This document shows, in pieces, positions 8,081 through 16,722 of a DNA stretch of 64,000 bases. Made by a program: the position numbers and the translations under genes. This DNA is from Rubricella aquisinus (GTDB lineage: Bacteria > Pseudomonadota > Alphaproteobacteria > Rhodobacterales > Rhodobacteraceae): contig NZ_JACIJS010000006.1 in assembly GCF_014199445.1 (NCBI RefSeq), positions 232,640-296,639 of the forward strand. The letters are read 5' to 3'. The stretch's first letter is position 1. Each line of letters starts with the position of its first letter. The notes under the pieces are model-generated. The model was not told the DNA's origin and searched no databases. It was given only the letters and a program-made list of their open reading frames with translations.

Positions 8081-11000
8081 ATGAGTATTACAAAGCAGAT
8101 CATTGTCTCAACCCAAGCTGAGCTAACAGCCGCGTTGGACACTGCAACCGGTGGTGAGACGATTTTGCTGGCGAGCGGGTATTATGGTGACCTGCAAATT
8201 TCTCCTAAAAGCCTCAAAAATTCCGAAGGTGTTTACGATAGCACCGTCACAATCAAATCTTTGAACCCCGAAGATCCGGCTGTGTTTAACAGCGTCGAAA
8301 TTGCGGGTGGGCAAAACATGCATTTTGCCGATCTGAAGTTTGAATTCACGCCACAAGAGGGCGATGGCACGACAACGCGGGTTTTTGACATCCATGGCTG
8401 GTCTCTGGCAGATCGCGACGCGTCCAACATCACCGTTGAGAACTCGCTATTCGTCGGTCAGCCCGTGCCCGACGATCTGGGCGGCGATCCGAACGACCCG
8501 GAAGATGTGTATGCACATGGCGGAAACGTCGCCGGTATGGCCACAGGCATTGCCTTCTCCGCCAATGGTGCCAGCGACATTTCGTTTATTGGTAATGAAG
8601 TCACCAACTTTTATCGCGGTGTCGTTTTCTCAGACACCGACGATATCAATTTCTCCGACAATTATATCCACGGGCTGCGGTCGGATGGCGCGGATTTTGC
8701 GCAAGTCAAGAATGTGCTCATCGAAGGGAACGAAATCCGTGACATGACCCCATGGCGCCATGAGGATGCCGTGGCCAAGGGCGATCACGCCGATCTGATC
8801 CAGTTCTGGACAAGCAGCACGACGGAACCGTCGGAAAACATCATTATCCGCGACAACCTGCTGCATGTGTCCGATGGCGATCCGTCGCAATCAATTTTGA
8901 TGCGAAACGAGTTGGTCGATAGCGGTCAGGCTGGTGAGGAGATGTTCTACCGCAATATTCTGATCGAAGATAACTTGATCTATAACGCGCAAGCCCATGG
9001 CACCCGGATCGGTGAGGGTTTCGACATCACGATCAAAAACAACACCTATATCCAGAATATTGATCACGCGGACGGCACAGTGACCGTCCCTGCGATTACG
9101 GTCGCGTTGACGTCAGAAAACGTCACGATCGAAAACAACATCGTGCCGCGCATCGCCAACGAGGATGCCATGCGCGATCTGGGCTTCAACATCAGCAATA
9201 ACCTGATGATCCAGAACACGGACCCGAACGGCGAAAACTATGTCGGTGATCTGTTCATTGATGCCCTTTCTGGCAAATATTCCAGCGTTGCCGACCTACA
9301 GTTGATCCCCGGATCGGCTGCGGATGGCATGGGGGTCGGCGCGGCCATGACCCAGTTCAACGAGACGCCTGAGGCGCTTACGGCCATTGCACGTCAGGCT
9401 TCGGGCGAATATCTGGGCGATGATAACTATTTTGTCTTCGATGCCAGCCTGACGGCGGATGCGCAGGGCTTTACCGGCGCGCGTGCGACCTATCTGTGGG
9501 ATTTCGGGGATGGCACCCAAGCCACGGGCCCGCTGGTTGAGCATCGGTATGCATCGCATGGCGACTATAAGGTGACCCTGACCGTCACGGGCGAAGATGG
9601 TGCCGTCTCCATCAACGAGATGAAGGCCGTTGTCGATAATCCCGTCTTGTTCGAGCTTGGCCTTGCTGCGGATGGTGTCATCGACACGTCGAGTTACAAT
9701 GTGGCACTCAGTGGCGATGGTGCCGCTGACGCGATCGTCACGCTGGATGACGGAAGCCTTGCCTATCAATTGTCTAACGCATCCACGCTGACCCTTGATC
9801 GGGCTGCGAGCCAACTCTACAGCCACGATCAATTCACCTTCTCGCTCGATCTGAAACGCGACATGGCGCATGACGGTGGCGGCTATCTGATGATGTGGAT
9901 CAGTTCCATGCGTCTGCAAATCGACGATGCTGGCTTCCTGACCTTCGATTTCTGGAATGCCGATGAACAGCATTTCGAGATGGTCTCAGATACGGCCATT
10001 TCGGATACCGACTGGCACGATCTGTCGGTCAGCTACAACGCGCATCTTGAGGAGGCGGTTTTCTTTCTGGATGGTCAGACTATTGGCAGCGCCTTCATGG
10101 AAGGATTCACGGACGCCCGAGAAAGCTGGGGCATGCAACTGGGCTACAGCTTCAAAGATAATTTTGAGGGTCTGATCCGCAATGTAACCCTGTCAAACCA
10201 AGCACTTGATGAAAACGGGATGCCGCCAGTGCCCGACGAGCCAGCACCGGCGCCCGAAGCGCCAACCCCCATGCCCGAAGCGCCCGCACCATCGGAGGAG
10301 CCACTTCCAGAAAACCGCATTGATCTCGCGCCCGGTGGCGCGATCCAAGGTGGCACCTCTGATGCGGATCTGATCGTCGGAACCGATGGTGACGACATTG
10401 CCAAGGGTCTGGACGGCGACGACGTTTTCCAGATGGGTGATGGTGACGATATCGTCAACGGCGGCGCGGGCGATGACATCATGTATGGTGGGGCTGGCAA
10501 TGACACGCTGCGCGGCTTCGCCGGAACAGATACCGCCTATGGTGGGGCCGGGGACGACCTCATCTATGCCAACATCGCATATGGTGAGGACGGAAATGAC
10601 ACCCTTCGCGGCGGCAAAGAGGACGATTACCTGTCCGGCGGCGACGGGGATGACGTCCTTATTGGAGATAATGGCAATGATGTTCTAATTGGCGGGGACG
10701 GTGCCGACATACTGAAGGCTGGCAATGGGGACGATATCCTCGTGGCGGATATGCTCGACATCCGAATTCAGGGGGGTGCCGGACAGGATACCGCGCTTTT
10801 CTTTGGTGCGGATGACACGTTCGAGTTCGATGGCAAGATGGTCATTGGCATTGAGACGATGGATTTCACCAATGCCCTGCACAACACGATCGAACTGACC
10901 TCCCTTTCTCAGATACGGCAATCGGATACCGATGAGCTTGCGATCATGGGCGATTTGGGCGACGTCGTCCGCTCCAGCCTCGATTTGACTTTCACGGGTC

Positions 11001-11098
11001 AAGAGGAGCGTGACGGTGTCACTTACGACCGTTACCTGACGGATGAGGGAACATCGTTGCTGCTTGATATTGATCTGACATTGGACGGTTTGGTCTAG
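8081..11098 (+). CDS. Secreted beta-helix / PKD / RTX protein
   Basis: 1005 residues, acidic, no N-terminal signal peptide. Residues about 1-440 form a right-handed parallel beta-helix with recurring N-N-I/V-F turns (NITVENSLF, NVLIEGNEI, NIIIRDNLL, NVTIENNIV). A PKD domain follows at about 450-520 (YLWDFGDGTQATG), then a LamG/concanavalin-like domain at about 530-712, a Pro/Ala/Glu linker at 713-745 and RTX calcium repeats at about 760-890 (GGDGDDVLIG, GGAGDDIMYG). RTX repeats without a signal peptide point to type I secretion. The fold suggests a polysaccharide lyase or C5-epimerase acting on an exopolysaccharide, but no catalytic motif is recognised, so the activity is open. No type I exporter is adjacent. 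GAAGGAAG precedes ATG 8081. Confidence 0.82.
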   Translation: MSITKQIIVSTQAELTAALDTATGGETILLASGYYGDLQISPKSLKNSEGVYDSTVTIKSLNPEDPAVFNSVEIAGGQNMHFADLKFEFTPQEGDGTTTRVFDIHGWSLADRDASNITVENSLFVGQPVPDDLGGDPNDPEDVYAHGGNVAGMATGIAFSANGASDISFIGNEVTNFYRGVVFSDTDDINFSDNYIHGLRSDGADFAQVKNVLIEGNEIRDMTPWRHEDAVAKGDHADLIQFWTSSTTEPSENIIIRDNLLHVSDGDPSQSILMRNELVDSGQAGEEMFYRNILIEDNLIYNAQAHGTRIGEGFDITIKNNTYIQNIDHADGTVTVPAITVALTSENVTIENNIVPRIANEDAMRDLGFNISNNLMIQNTDPNGENYVGDLFIDALSGKYSSVADLQLIPGSAADGMGVGAAMTQFNETPEALTAIARQASGEYLGDDNYFVFDASLTADAQGFTGARATYLWDFGDGTQATGPLVEHRYASHGDYKVTLTVTGEDGAVSINEMKAVVDNPVLFELGLAADGVIDTSSYNVALSGDGAADAIVTLDDGSLAYQLSNASTLTLDRAASQLYSHDQFTFSLDLKRDMAHDGGGYLMMWISSMRLQIDDAGFLTFDFWNADEQHFEMVSDTAISDTDWHDLSVSYNAHLEEAVFFLDGQTIGSAFMEGFTDARESWGMQLGYSFKDNFEGLIRNVTLSNQALDENGMPPVPDEPAPAPEAPTPMPEAPAPSEEPLPENRIDLAPGGAIQGGTSDADLIVGTDGDDIAKGLDGDDVFQMGDGDDIVNGGAGDDIMYGGAGNDTLRGFAGTDTAYGGAGDDLIYANIAYGEDGNDTLRGGKEDDYLSGGDGDDVLIGDNGNDVLIGGDGADILKAGNGDDILVADMLDIRIQGGAGQDTALFFGADDTFEFDGKMVIGIETMDFTNALHNTIELTSLSQIRQSDTDELAIMGDLGDVVRSSLDLTFTGQEERDGVTYDRYLTDEGTSLLLDIDLTLDGLV

Positions 11099-11117
11099 TC
11101 AGCCAAGCGGTCTTACG

Positions 11118-11155
11118 CGTCCCCGCCAGCCCCTCAAAACGGGCGGGCGGGGACG
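11118..11155 (+). terminator. Strong hairpin after the RTX gene
   Basis: CGTCCCCGCCAGCCC pairs with GGGCGGGCGGGGACG apart from one mismatch. There is no T run after it. It sits between the convergent RTX and flavin-fold genes, so it may end either transcript. Confidence 0.5.
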
Positions 11156-11248
11156 TTGCCATGGGGTTACCCAGACACGGTGGCACAACCCTTTTTCACG
11201 GGTGCTCCGGGGAAGGGGCCCGTTCATTTTTCCGTCGATCCGGTTGGG

Positions 11249-12166
11249 TTATTCGGTGGAGACAGCAACAATCGCGGGATTGAACGGCGACGCGTTGATA
11301 AATTCAGCAGAAATACCCGGTGCCAGCGGGGACATGACATACTGCCTGACGTGAAACGTCCACGATCGGCCTGTGTCGTCTGCGGCGGGCATCGCACCTT
11401 TGCTATCAAGGTTTAGCTCCACATCTCCCGACAATTGGAGAAAGCGGCTCGTTTCAAAATCGACAAAGGTTAGGCCAGCGCGCGGATTGAGCCGGAAATT
11501 TCCCAACGTGCTGAACATTGAGTTTCCGTGATAGTCAGGAATATGCAGTGTCTGGCCTTGGGTTCGGACAAATCCGGGTTTGCCACCGCGATGCGAAACA
11601 TCTGCTGCTCCATTGGGGGCAGTGCTGGCCACAAAGAATGTGTCGGCAGCCGCAATCCAGTTCGACGCATAATCGGGAAGGACCGTCCCTTTCTCAACGA
11701 TCTGCGGGTCGGTGAGCCCGTCTGTCGTCGTCAGCCGCCTCGACTGAATATATTTGGGACAGTTGGGAAAGGATTGATCGACGGTCAGTGTCAGGCCCCG
11801 GCCTGACAGCGCAGCAATATGGCCATTGACCCGCAGACGCTTGCGCGTCGAAAGGTCGACAAAAAGCACGCCAATTTGGCGTCCGACACTCAGGTCAATT
11901 TGCCGATGGAGCAGCCCGCCGGGGGAAAGGGATAAGGTCATGGACGCTCCATCCTCCGTGACGGTCGCAAAACCTGTGGTCCCCACTAGAAACTCTGCCC
12001 AAGCATCGCCATCCGCCGACACACCTCCAAGGACGCAATAGGATTGCGCCGTGACAAAGGGGACAACGCGGGCGGGTATCGACGACCACAAGAGCTTTGT
12101 ATGGCCGGCAGCAATATGCCGAACGCCAGCGGCGTCCTGAACTGCCAATTCACCAGGGTGGAACAT
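11249..12166 (-). CDS. Pyridoxamine-phosphate-oxidase-fold flavoprotein
   Basis: 305 residues. It matches the COG3576-type FMN-binding split-barrel family: FHPGELAVQDAAG near the N-terminus, GFATVTEDGASMTL and IGVLFVDLSTRKRLRVNG in the first barrel, QSFPNCPKYIQSRRL in the middle, then a second barrel half with DYHGNSMFSTLGNFRLNPRAG and FVDFETSRFLQLSGD. Such two-barrel proteins bind flavin and often act as nitroreductase-like or stress-linked oxidoreductases; the substrate here is unknown. It lies 70 bases downstream of the DsrE gene on the same strand and is probably co-transcribed with it. Confidence 0.82.
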   Translation of the reverse strand: MFHPGELAVQDAAGVRHIAAGHTKLLWSSIPARVVPFVTAQSYCVLGGVSADGDAWAEFLVGTTGFATVTEDGASMTLSLSPGGLLHRQIDLSVGRQIGVLFVDLSTRKRLRVNGHIAALSGRGLTLTVDQSFPNCPKYIQSRRLTTTDGLTDPQIVEKGTVLPDYASNWIAAADTFFVASTAPNGAADVSHRGGKPGFVRTQGQTLHIPDYHGNSMFSTLGNFRLNPRAGLTFVDFETSRFLQLSGDVELNLDSKGAMPAADDTGRSWTFHVRQYVMSPLAPGISAEFINASPFNPAIVAVSTE

Positions 12167-12236
12167 TATAGATTTGCCTTTGGTCTATCTGAGTCCGTGC
12201 ACCGCCCAAATGGTGATGCACGGACATGCGCGGCAG

Positions 12237-12614
12237 TTAGAAGGTCACCAGCCGGTAACCTTCATCAAGGTAGCGTGACAGGTCGATGACGCCGGACGTT
12301 CCGGGAATGGCTTTGTCCCCGACAAGGGAAACGCCCGTCGATTTCACATCTTCGGTCGCCCCAAAAACATCGGCGCATCCAAGGCAGGCACCCGCCACTT
12401 TGTCCGAGATTGCGTTATAGAGTGCATTTGCTGGATGGGCGGGATTGGTCAATTCGCTCACCCAGCGCACGCCGGTGCCTTGAAAGATGAGGGCGACTTC
12501 CTGTTCCTTGTCCTTGAGTTCATAGGCCAAGAACATGGCGTTAAAGACGCGGCCAAGCGCCTCTTCCGAGTTTGCCTTTGGGTCTGAGTAAATGACGATA
12601 GCAGTTTTAGACAT
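12237..12614 (-). CDS. DsrE family protein
   Basis: 125 residues, alpha/beta DsrE fold (TAIVIYSDP at the N-terminus, FLAYELKDKEQEVALIFQG, GYRLVTF at the C-terminus). A CxxC pair in GACLGCADVFGA occupies the usual position of the redox or sulfur-carrying Cys. Relatives move sulfane sulfur or serve as peroxiredoxin-like proteins; which applies here is not shown. It is the first gene of the operon with the flavin-fold gene and is divergent from the tetR gene. ATG 12614 gives MSKTAIV, the family start; the ribosome site is weak. Confidence 0.82.
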   Translation of the reverse strand: MSKTAIVIYSDPKANSEEALGRVFNAMFLAYELKDKEQEVALIFQGTGVRWVSELTNPAHPANALYNAISDKVAGACLGCADVFGATEDVKSTGVSLVGDKAIPGTSGVIDLSRYLDEGYRLVTF

Positions 12615-12645
12615 GGGTATTTTCCGTTTTTGAGTTGCTATTTCC

Positions 12646-12657
12646 GAACGATCGTTC
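12646..12657. promoter_or_regulatory. TetR operator candidate, DsrE side
   Basis: A perfect 12-bp palindrome, GAACGATCGTTC, preceded by CC on the left. On the minus strand it immediately follows a candidate TTGCTC-N17-TATCAG promoter, so a bound repressor would sit at the DsrE transcription start. Confidence 0.65.
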
Positions 12658-12699
12658 AATTATCTGATAGCGACAGGCGGGGTGTCGAGCAATCGTATT

Positions 12700-12717
12700 T
12701 TACCGTTCGTTCGGTAA
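12700..12717. promoter_or_regulatory. TetR operator candidate, tetR side
   Basis: TTACCGTTCGTTCGGTAA has perfect 6-bp arms around TTCGTT and shares the CCGAACGA half-site with the palindrome at 12646. It lies 28 bases upstream of the tetR start, consistent with autoregulation. Confidence 0.65.
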
Positions 12718-12744
12718 CGAATTGGTGATCTGGAGGAGTTGTAG

Positions 12745-13314
12745 TTGGGACGAAAGTCAACGATCGCAGAGGACGATCTGATTGAGGCTTTATCGCGCGT
12801 CTTTCGCGAAACGGGGTTTGATGGGGCAACACTGACGGTCCTATCGCAAGAAACTGGCCTGCAACGGGCCAGCCTCTATCATCGCTTCCCCGGTGGGAAA
12901 GAGCAGATGGCGCAAGAGGTGCTGGCAGCGACCGAACGGTGGCTGACGGACAACCTGTTTGACCCGTTAAAGGCTGACGCCCCGATCGAGCAGCGGCTTC
13001 AAACACTGATAGCGAAGCTGGATGACCTCTACTCAAGTGGAAAAAAGGCGTGCATCCTGAATATGCTCAGTTCCGCCAGCGACCATGACAGCCCTTTTTC
13101 CGGAGCGATCAGGCGGATATTTGGTGCCCTGATTGAAGCATTTTCCGCCCTCGCTCAGGAGCAAGGGTTTGACGACGCGCAGGCCCGGACACGCGCCGAA
13201 CGCGCTGTGATGTTGTTACATGGCAGCTTGGTCCTGTCGCGTGGGACAGGATCGCAAAAGCCCTTTGAACGGTTTCTCGAAACGCTCCCGGATGAATTGC
13301 TCGGGCAACGCTAA
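12745..13314 (+). CDS. TetR/AcrR family regulator
   Basis: 189 residues. The N-terminal helix-turn-helix covers residues about 10-55 (GATLTVLSQETGLQRASLYHRF), with a helical ligand-binding domain after it (CILNMLSSASDHDSPFSGAIRR). The HTH ending in SLYHRFPGGKEQM is diagnostic. It uses a TTG start with GGAGGAG seven bases upstream; no ATG is available in the right place. It is divergent from the DsrE/flavin-fold operon, and two palindromes sharing a half-site lie in the interval, so it probably represses that operon and itself. The inducer is unknown. Confidence 0.9.
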   Translation: MGRKSTIAEDDLIEALSRVFRETGFDGATLTVLSQETGLQRASLYHRFPGGKEQMAQEVLAATERWLTDNLFDPLKADAPIEQRLQTLIAKLDDLYSSGKKACILNMLSSASDHDSPFSGAIRRIFGALIEAFSALAQEQGFDDAQARTRAERAVMLLHGSLVLSRGTGSQKPFERFLETLPDELLGQR

Positions 13315-13657
13315 CGAATAGCTGGTGCCGTTGGCTTGCTGTCACATTGATGAGCCGTTCCGGTGCGGTACGTGCCACTAAAAATCTTGTTAGTAAGCAC
13401 GCCGCAAGATTGCCTCAGTCAGCCTATGGGCTCGCCATGCCGCACTTGGCGCTTGTCTCAATTCGATGCGGAAAAAACGGCGATTCGTGACGACCCAGAC
13501 CGAGGAAGTCGTCGATCAATAAAGGCGAATCTCGCCTGTCGTTGACGACGAGGCCTGCCAAGCGCGTTCAATGAACTGGCGAAAACCTAATCTCGTGAGG
13601 TTGGTCCGGTCACTGCTCCGGCGCAATCGGTAACTACCTGAAATCATTAAGAGATTT
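13315..13657. other. 343-base stretch without a gene beside tRNA-Lys
   Basis: No open frame here has family-like sequence. Short fragments exist in several frames but none joins into a recognisable protein. The position between an accessory pocket and the 3' end of a tRNA gene would suit a decayed mobile element, but I found no repeat of the tRNA 3' end and no integrase. Confidence 0.35.
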
Positions 13658-13732
13658 TGGTGAGCCCGGAAGGATTCGAACCTTCGGCCAATTGATTAAA
13701 AGTCAACTGCTCTACCACTGAGCTACGGGCCC
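13658..13732 (-). tRNA. tRNA-Lys (TTT)
   Basis: 75 bases with encoded CCA. The acceptor stem pairs GGGCCCG with CGGGCTC (one G-T pair). The D-arm is GCTCAGTGGTAGAGC, the anticodon loop CTTTTAA gives TTT, and the T-arm carries GGTTCGAATCC. Confidence 0.97.
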
Positions 13733-13746
13733 GACTGCTGCGGCGG

Positions 13747-13775
13747 TGTTTAGGCAAGCCTTGGGGTGGGGTCAA
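13747..13775 (-). promoter_or_regulatory. Promoter of tRNA-Lys
   Basis: On the minus strand: TTGACC (13775-13770), 17 bases, TAAACA (13752-13747). The expected start is about eight bases before the mature tRNA. Confidence 0.6.
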
Positions 13776-13857
13776 GCGGGAATTGGCAAAAATCTGACGC
13801 CCTTCGCGCCACGCGCAAAAATCGGGGGCAAGCGGGTGGCTGATGATCCTGCGGCCC

Positions 13858-13886
13858 TTGTGATGGCGTGCGTCGGTCGATAGTGT
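13858..13886 (+). promoter_or_regulatory. Promoter of the DUF2312 gene
   Basis: TTGTGA, 17 bases, TAGTGT. GTCCGCGCGACTTT (13885-13898) starts within the -10 and is identical to the sequence at the same place in the glyQ promoter. Confidence 0.5.
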
Positions 13887-13923
13887 CCGCGCGACTTTCC
13901 GCAAAAGACATAAGAGGTACATG

Positions 13924-14208
13924 ATGAGCGAAGATGCGCTTGGGGCGATCCCTGAAGAGTCCGGCCCGGCGGAGCAATACCGTGTCACCGCAGGTGAATT
14001 GCGCGCCTTTGTCGAGCGGATCGAGCGGCTGGATGCCGAAAAGAAAGACATCGCCGATCAGCAAAAAGAGGTGATGGCGGAGGCAAAGGGCCGGGGCTAT
14101 GACGTGAAAGTCCTGCGCAAACTCGTCGCGCTGCGCAAGAAAGACCCGCAGGAGATCTCCGAAGAGGAGGCCGTGCTGCAACTCTATAAGGAAGCGCTCG
14201 GGATGTGA
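13924..14208 (+). CDS. DUF2312 protein (GapR-like)
   Basis: 94 residues, highly charged, mostly alpha-helical. The core VTAGELRAFVERIERLDAEK / KDIADQQKEVMAEAKGRG / YDVKVLRKLVALRKKD matches DUF2312, whose Caulobacter member GapR is a DNA-clamping nucleoid protein that tracks over-twisted DNA. A similar role is inferred here. Adjacent ATG codons at 13921 and 13924 are possible; the second has better spacing from AGAGG. It stands alone behind its own promoter. Confidence 0.9.
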   Translation: MSEDALGAIPEESGPAEQYRVTAGELRAFVERIERLDAEKKDIADQQKEVMAEAKGRGYDVKVLRKLVALRKKDPQEISEEEAVLQLYKEALGM

Positions 14209-14283
14209 GCGCGATCCGGTCTTGCCCCTTGGGCCAACGCTCTGGCAGGGTCAGCGCGGTAGGTATTAAGGGGAGAGACCGCC

Positions 14284-16653
14284 ATGCGATTCCTTCTACG
14301 TGCGTTTTTGGGGCTGGTGGCCCTCATCGTCCTTGCAGGGGTGGGGCTGTTTTTCTTCTTGCCCACGGACCGGATCGGGCAGATCGCGGCGGAACGGTTT
14401 GAGGCGGCGACGGGGCGCACGCTCACCCTGACCGAAGGCTTCAGCCCCTCGCTTTATCCCACACTTGGGGTGCGCACCGGTCCGATCACCATTTCAAATC
14501 CCGATTGGTCCGACACGCCCAATATGGTCACCGCCGAAGGGGCCGCTGTGGGCGTGTCGCTTTTGCCGCTCTTGTCCGGGCAGATCGAGGTGGAGGAGTT
14601 GACGCTTCTCAACCCGGTGATCGCGCTGGAGCGGGACGCTGACGGGCGGGCCAACTGGCAACTGACCCCAACGGGATCCGCCGCCGAGGACACCCTATCC
14701 GATACGGCGGCAGAGGCTGAACCCAGCGCGTCCTCCGGCCCTGCGCTCACCCGTGTGAACGCGCAGATCGTCGACGGGGTGTTCAGCTATCGCGATGCGG
14801 CATCGGGAGCGGCGCATCTGATGGATGACGTCAATGCCCGCATCGGGTTCAGCGGGCCGGAACTGCCTGCTGAGGTGTCGGGTGAGCTGACATGGCAGGG
14901 GCAGGAGATCACGCTTGCCGCCACGCTCGGTGCCATTGGCGCGCTCTTGAACGGAGAGATGACCGATATTGCCGCGCGGATCGAGGGCGATCTGGGGCAG
15001 ATCGCGGTGAACGGCGCGCTGGCTCTTTCTCAGACAGGGGCATTGCACTCGGGCCTTGTGACGGTGAGCGCAGGGATGGAGGATTTGGCACCAATCATGA
15101 CCGCACTTGCCCTGCCGCCCCTGCCTGCCAGCGCGGGCGCGCTGCGGGATGTGTCGGCAGAAGCGTCCGTGGGGCTGGGTGAGAGTGGGCTCGAAAGCAC
15201 GCTGACCGCGCAGATCATTCGCGACGATGTGCCCGTCCGCCTGTCGGGTCGCGTCGATGGCGCGGCGGATTGGCTGAGCGCGCTGGCCTTTCAGGTGGAT
15301 ATGAGCGTGGCTGTCGAAGGGCTTGCCGATGCGTCCTATCGCGGCACGGTGGACGTGTCTGACCCGGCGACCCCGGCGGCGAATGGGGCAGTGTCGTTCC
15401 GGTCTGACGATCCGCGCGCGCTGATCGCTTGGGGTGCAGGCACCGCACCAGACTTGCCGGATGGCGTGCTGACAAGCGTGGCTTTGGATGGCACGCTCAA
15501 GCTTGCCGGTGTCAATCGGGTCGATCTGACGGGGCTGACACTGGCGCTGGATGAGTTGACCGCGACCGGGTCGCTGGGCGTGACCATGGGCGGTGCGCGC
15601 CCAGCGATCCGGGGGGCGCTGGCGACGAACCGGATCAACCTTGACCCGTTCCTTGGCGGGGAGGGGGAAGAGCAGCCTGCCTCCGGTGGGGGTGCGTCCA
15701 CCCCGGGCGGGCCGGCGGGATGGAGCACCGATCCGCTTCCGCTGGAGTTGTTGCGCCTTGCCGATGCCGATCTGGACCTTGACGCCGAGGGCCTCAAAGC
15801 CGGCACGATCGACATTGGCCGCACCGGCATCAGCATCGACCTGACCGATGGCGTGCTAACTGCCCGCCTGAGGGAGGCTGCGGCCTTTGGCGGGAACATG
15901 GCTGCGGAGGTGCGCGCCAATGCGGGCAGTAAAGCCGTCTCGCTCAACGCCAATCTTGCCTCTATCCGCATTGAGCAGGTGCTGCTCGCACTGGCCGGGC
16001 TGGACCGGTTGCTGGCCGATGGTGCCCTGACGGTGGAGGTGGCGGGCGATGGCAGCAGCCTCGACAGTCTGATGAACAGCCTTGATGGCCAGATCGGCCT
16101 GAACCTTGCCGACGGGGCCATTCAGGGGGTCAATATCGCCCAGCTTGCCGCGAATTTCACCAATCCCGGTGCGGCGATGGAAGCGAATGACCGGACAGAC
16201 TTTACCAGTGCTGTCGCGGCCTTCACCATCACCGATGGCGTGATGGATACGCGCGAATTGTCGATGCTGGGGCCACTTTTGCGGCTGACCGGGTTGGGCA
16301 CGGTGGACCTTGGCGGGCAATCGTTGCAAATGCGGCTCGCGCCCCGGATCGTGGGGGATTTGCAGGGGCAGGGCGGTAACCTTGATGCCAGCGGGATCGT
16401 GTTGCCGGTGATTGTGCGCGGGCCGTGGTCCGACGTGTCCTTCGCGCCTGATCTGGAGGCTCTGCCCGCCTTGCAGGCCGCACAGGACAGGTTGCGGCAG
16501 GAGGCACAAGCGGCAGAAGAACGGCTCCGCCGCGAGGCGGCAGAGGCAGAACAGCGCCTCCGCGATCAGGCGGAAGAGCGCGTCAATCGCGAACTCGATG
16601 CGCTGCGCAATCAGTTGCAGGAAGCCAACCCGATCCTGCGCCTGTTCGACTAG
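14284..16653 (+). CDS. AsmA family protein
   Basis: 789 residues. One N-terminal transmembrane helix (residues about 3-26) anchors a large periplasmic beta-rich domain. The N-terminal AsmA block (IGQIAAERFEAATGRTLTL, YPTLGVRTGPITISNPDWS, LLSGQIEVEELTLLNPVIALERDADGRANW) and the C-terminal AsmA_2 block (LDGQIGLNLADGAIQGVNI, LLRLTGLGTVDLGGQSLQMRL) are both clear. AsmA-like proteins are thought to help move or arrange phospholipids between membranes. A Glu/Arg/Ala coiled coil ends the protein (about residues 738-780). AAGGGGAGAG precedes ATG 14284. A strong terminator follows, so it is monocistronic. Confidence 0.93.
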   Translation: MRFLLRAFLGLVALIVLAGVGLFFFLPTDRIGQIAAERFEAATGRTLTLTEGFSPSLYPTLGVRTGPITISNPDWSDTPNMVTAEGAAVGVSLLPLLSGQIEVEELTLLNPVIALERDADGRANWQLTPTGSAAEDTLSDTAAEAEPSASSGPALTRVNAQIVDGVFSYRDAASGAAHLMDDVNARIGFSGPELPAEVSGELTWQGQEITLAATLGAIGALLNGEMTDIAARIEGDLGQIAVNGALALSQTGALHSGLVTVSAGMEDLAPIMTALALPPLPASAGALRDVSAEASVGLGESGLESTLTAQIIRDDVPVRLSGRVDGAADWLSALAFQVDMSVAVEGLADASYRGTVDVSDPATPAANGAVSFRSDDPRALIAWGAGTAPDLPDGVLTSVALDGTLKLAGVNRVDLTGLTLALDELTATGSLGVTMGGARPAIRGALATNRINLDPFLGGEGEEQPASGGGASTPGGPAGWSTDPLPLELLRLADADLDLDAEGLKAGTIDIGRTGISIDLTDGVLTARLREAAAFGGNMAAEVRANAGSKAVSLNANLASIRIEQVLLALAGLDRLLADGALTVEVAGDGSSLDSLMNSLDGQIGLNLADGAIQGVNIAQLAANFTNPGAAMEANDRTDFTSAVAAFTITDGVMDTRELSMLGPLLRLTGLGTVDLGGQSLQMRLAPRIVGDLQGQGGNLDASGIVLPVIVRGPWSDVSFAPDLEALPALQAAQDRLRQEAQAAEERLRREAAEAEQRLRDQAEERVNRELDALRNQLQEANPILRLFD

Positions 16654-16672
16654 GCGTAGCAGCCTAAACAAC

Positions 16673-16700
16673 AAAGGCCGGGGATCGCCCCGGCCTTTTT
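16673..16700 (+). terminator. Intrinsic terminator after the AsmA gene
   Basis: AAAGGCCGGGG, loop ATCG, CCCCGGCCTTT and five Ts. The A-rich left side could also end the convergent MepK-like transcript. Confidence 0.85.
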
Positions 16701-16722
16701 CGTTTTGGACCTGAATTTGCCC

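Noticed and set aside
13315..13657. Decayed integrase or transposase beside tRNA-Lys
   Set aside because: No conserved motif in any frame and no duplicate of the tRNA 3' end was found.
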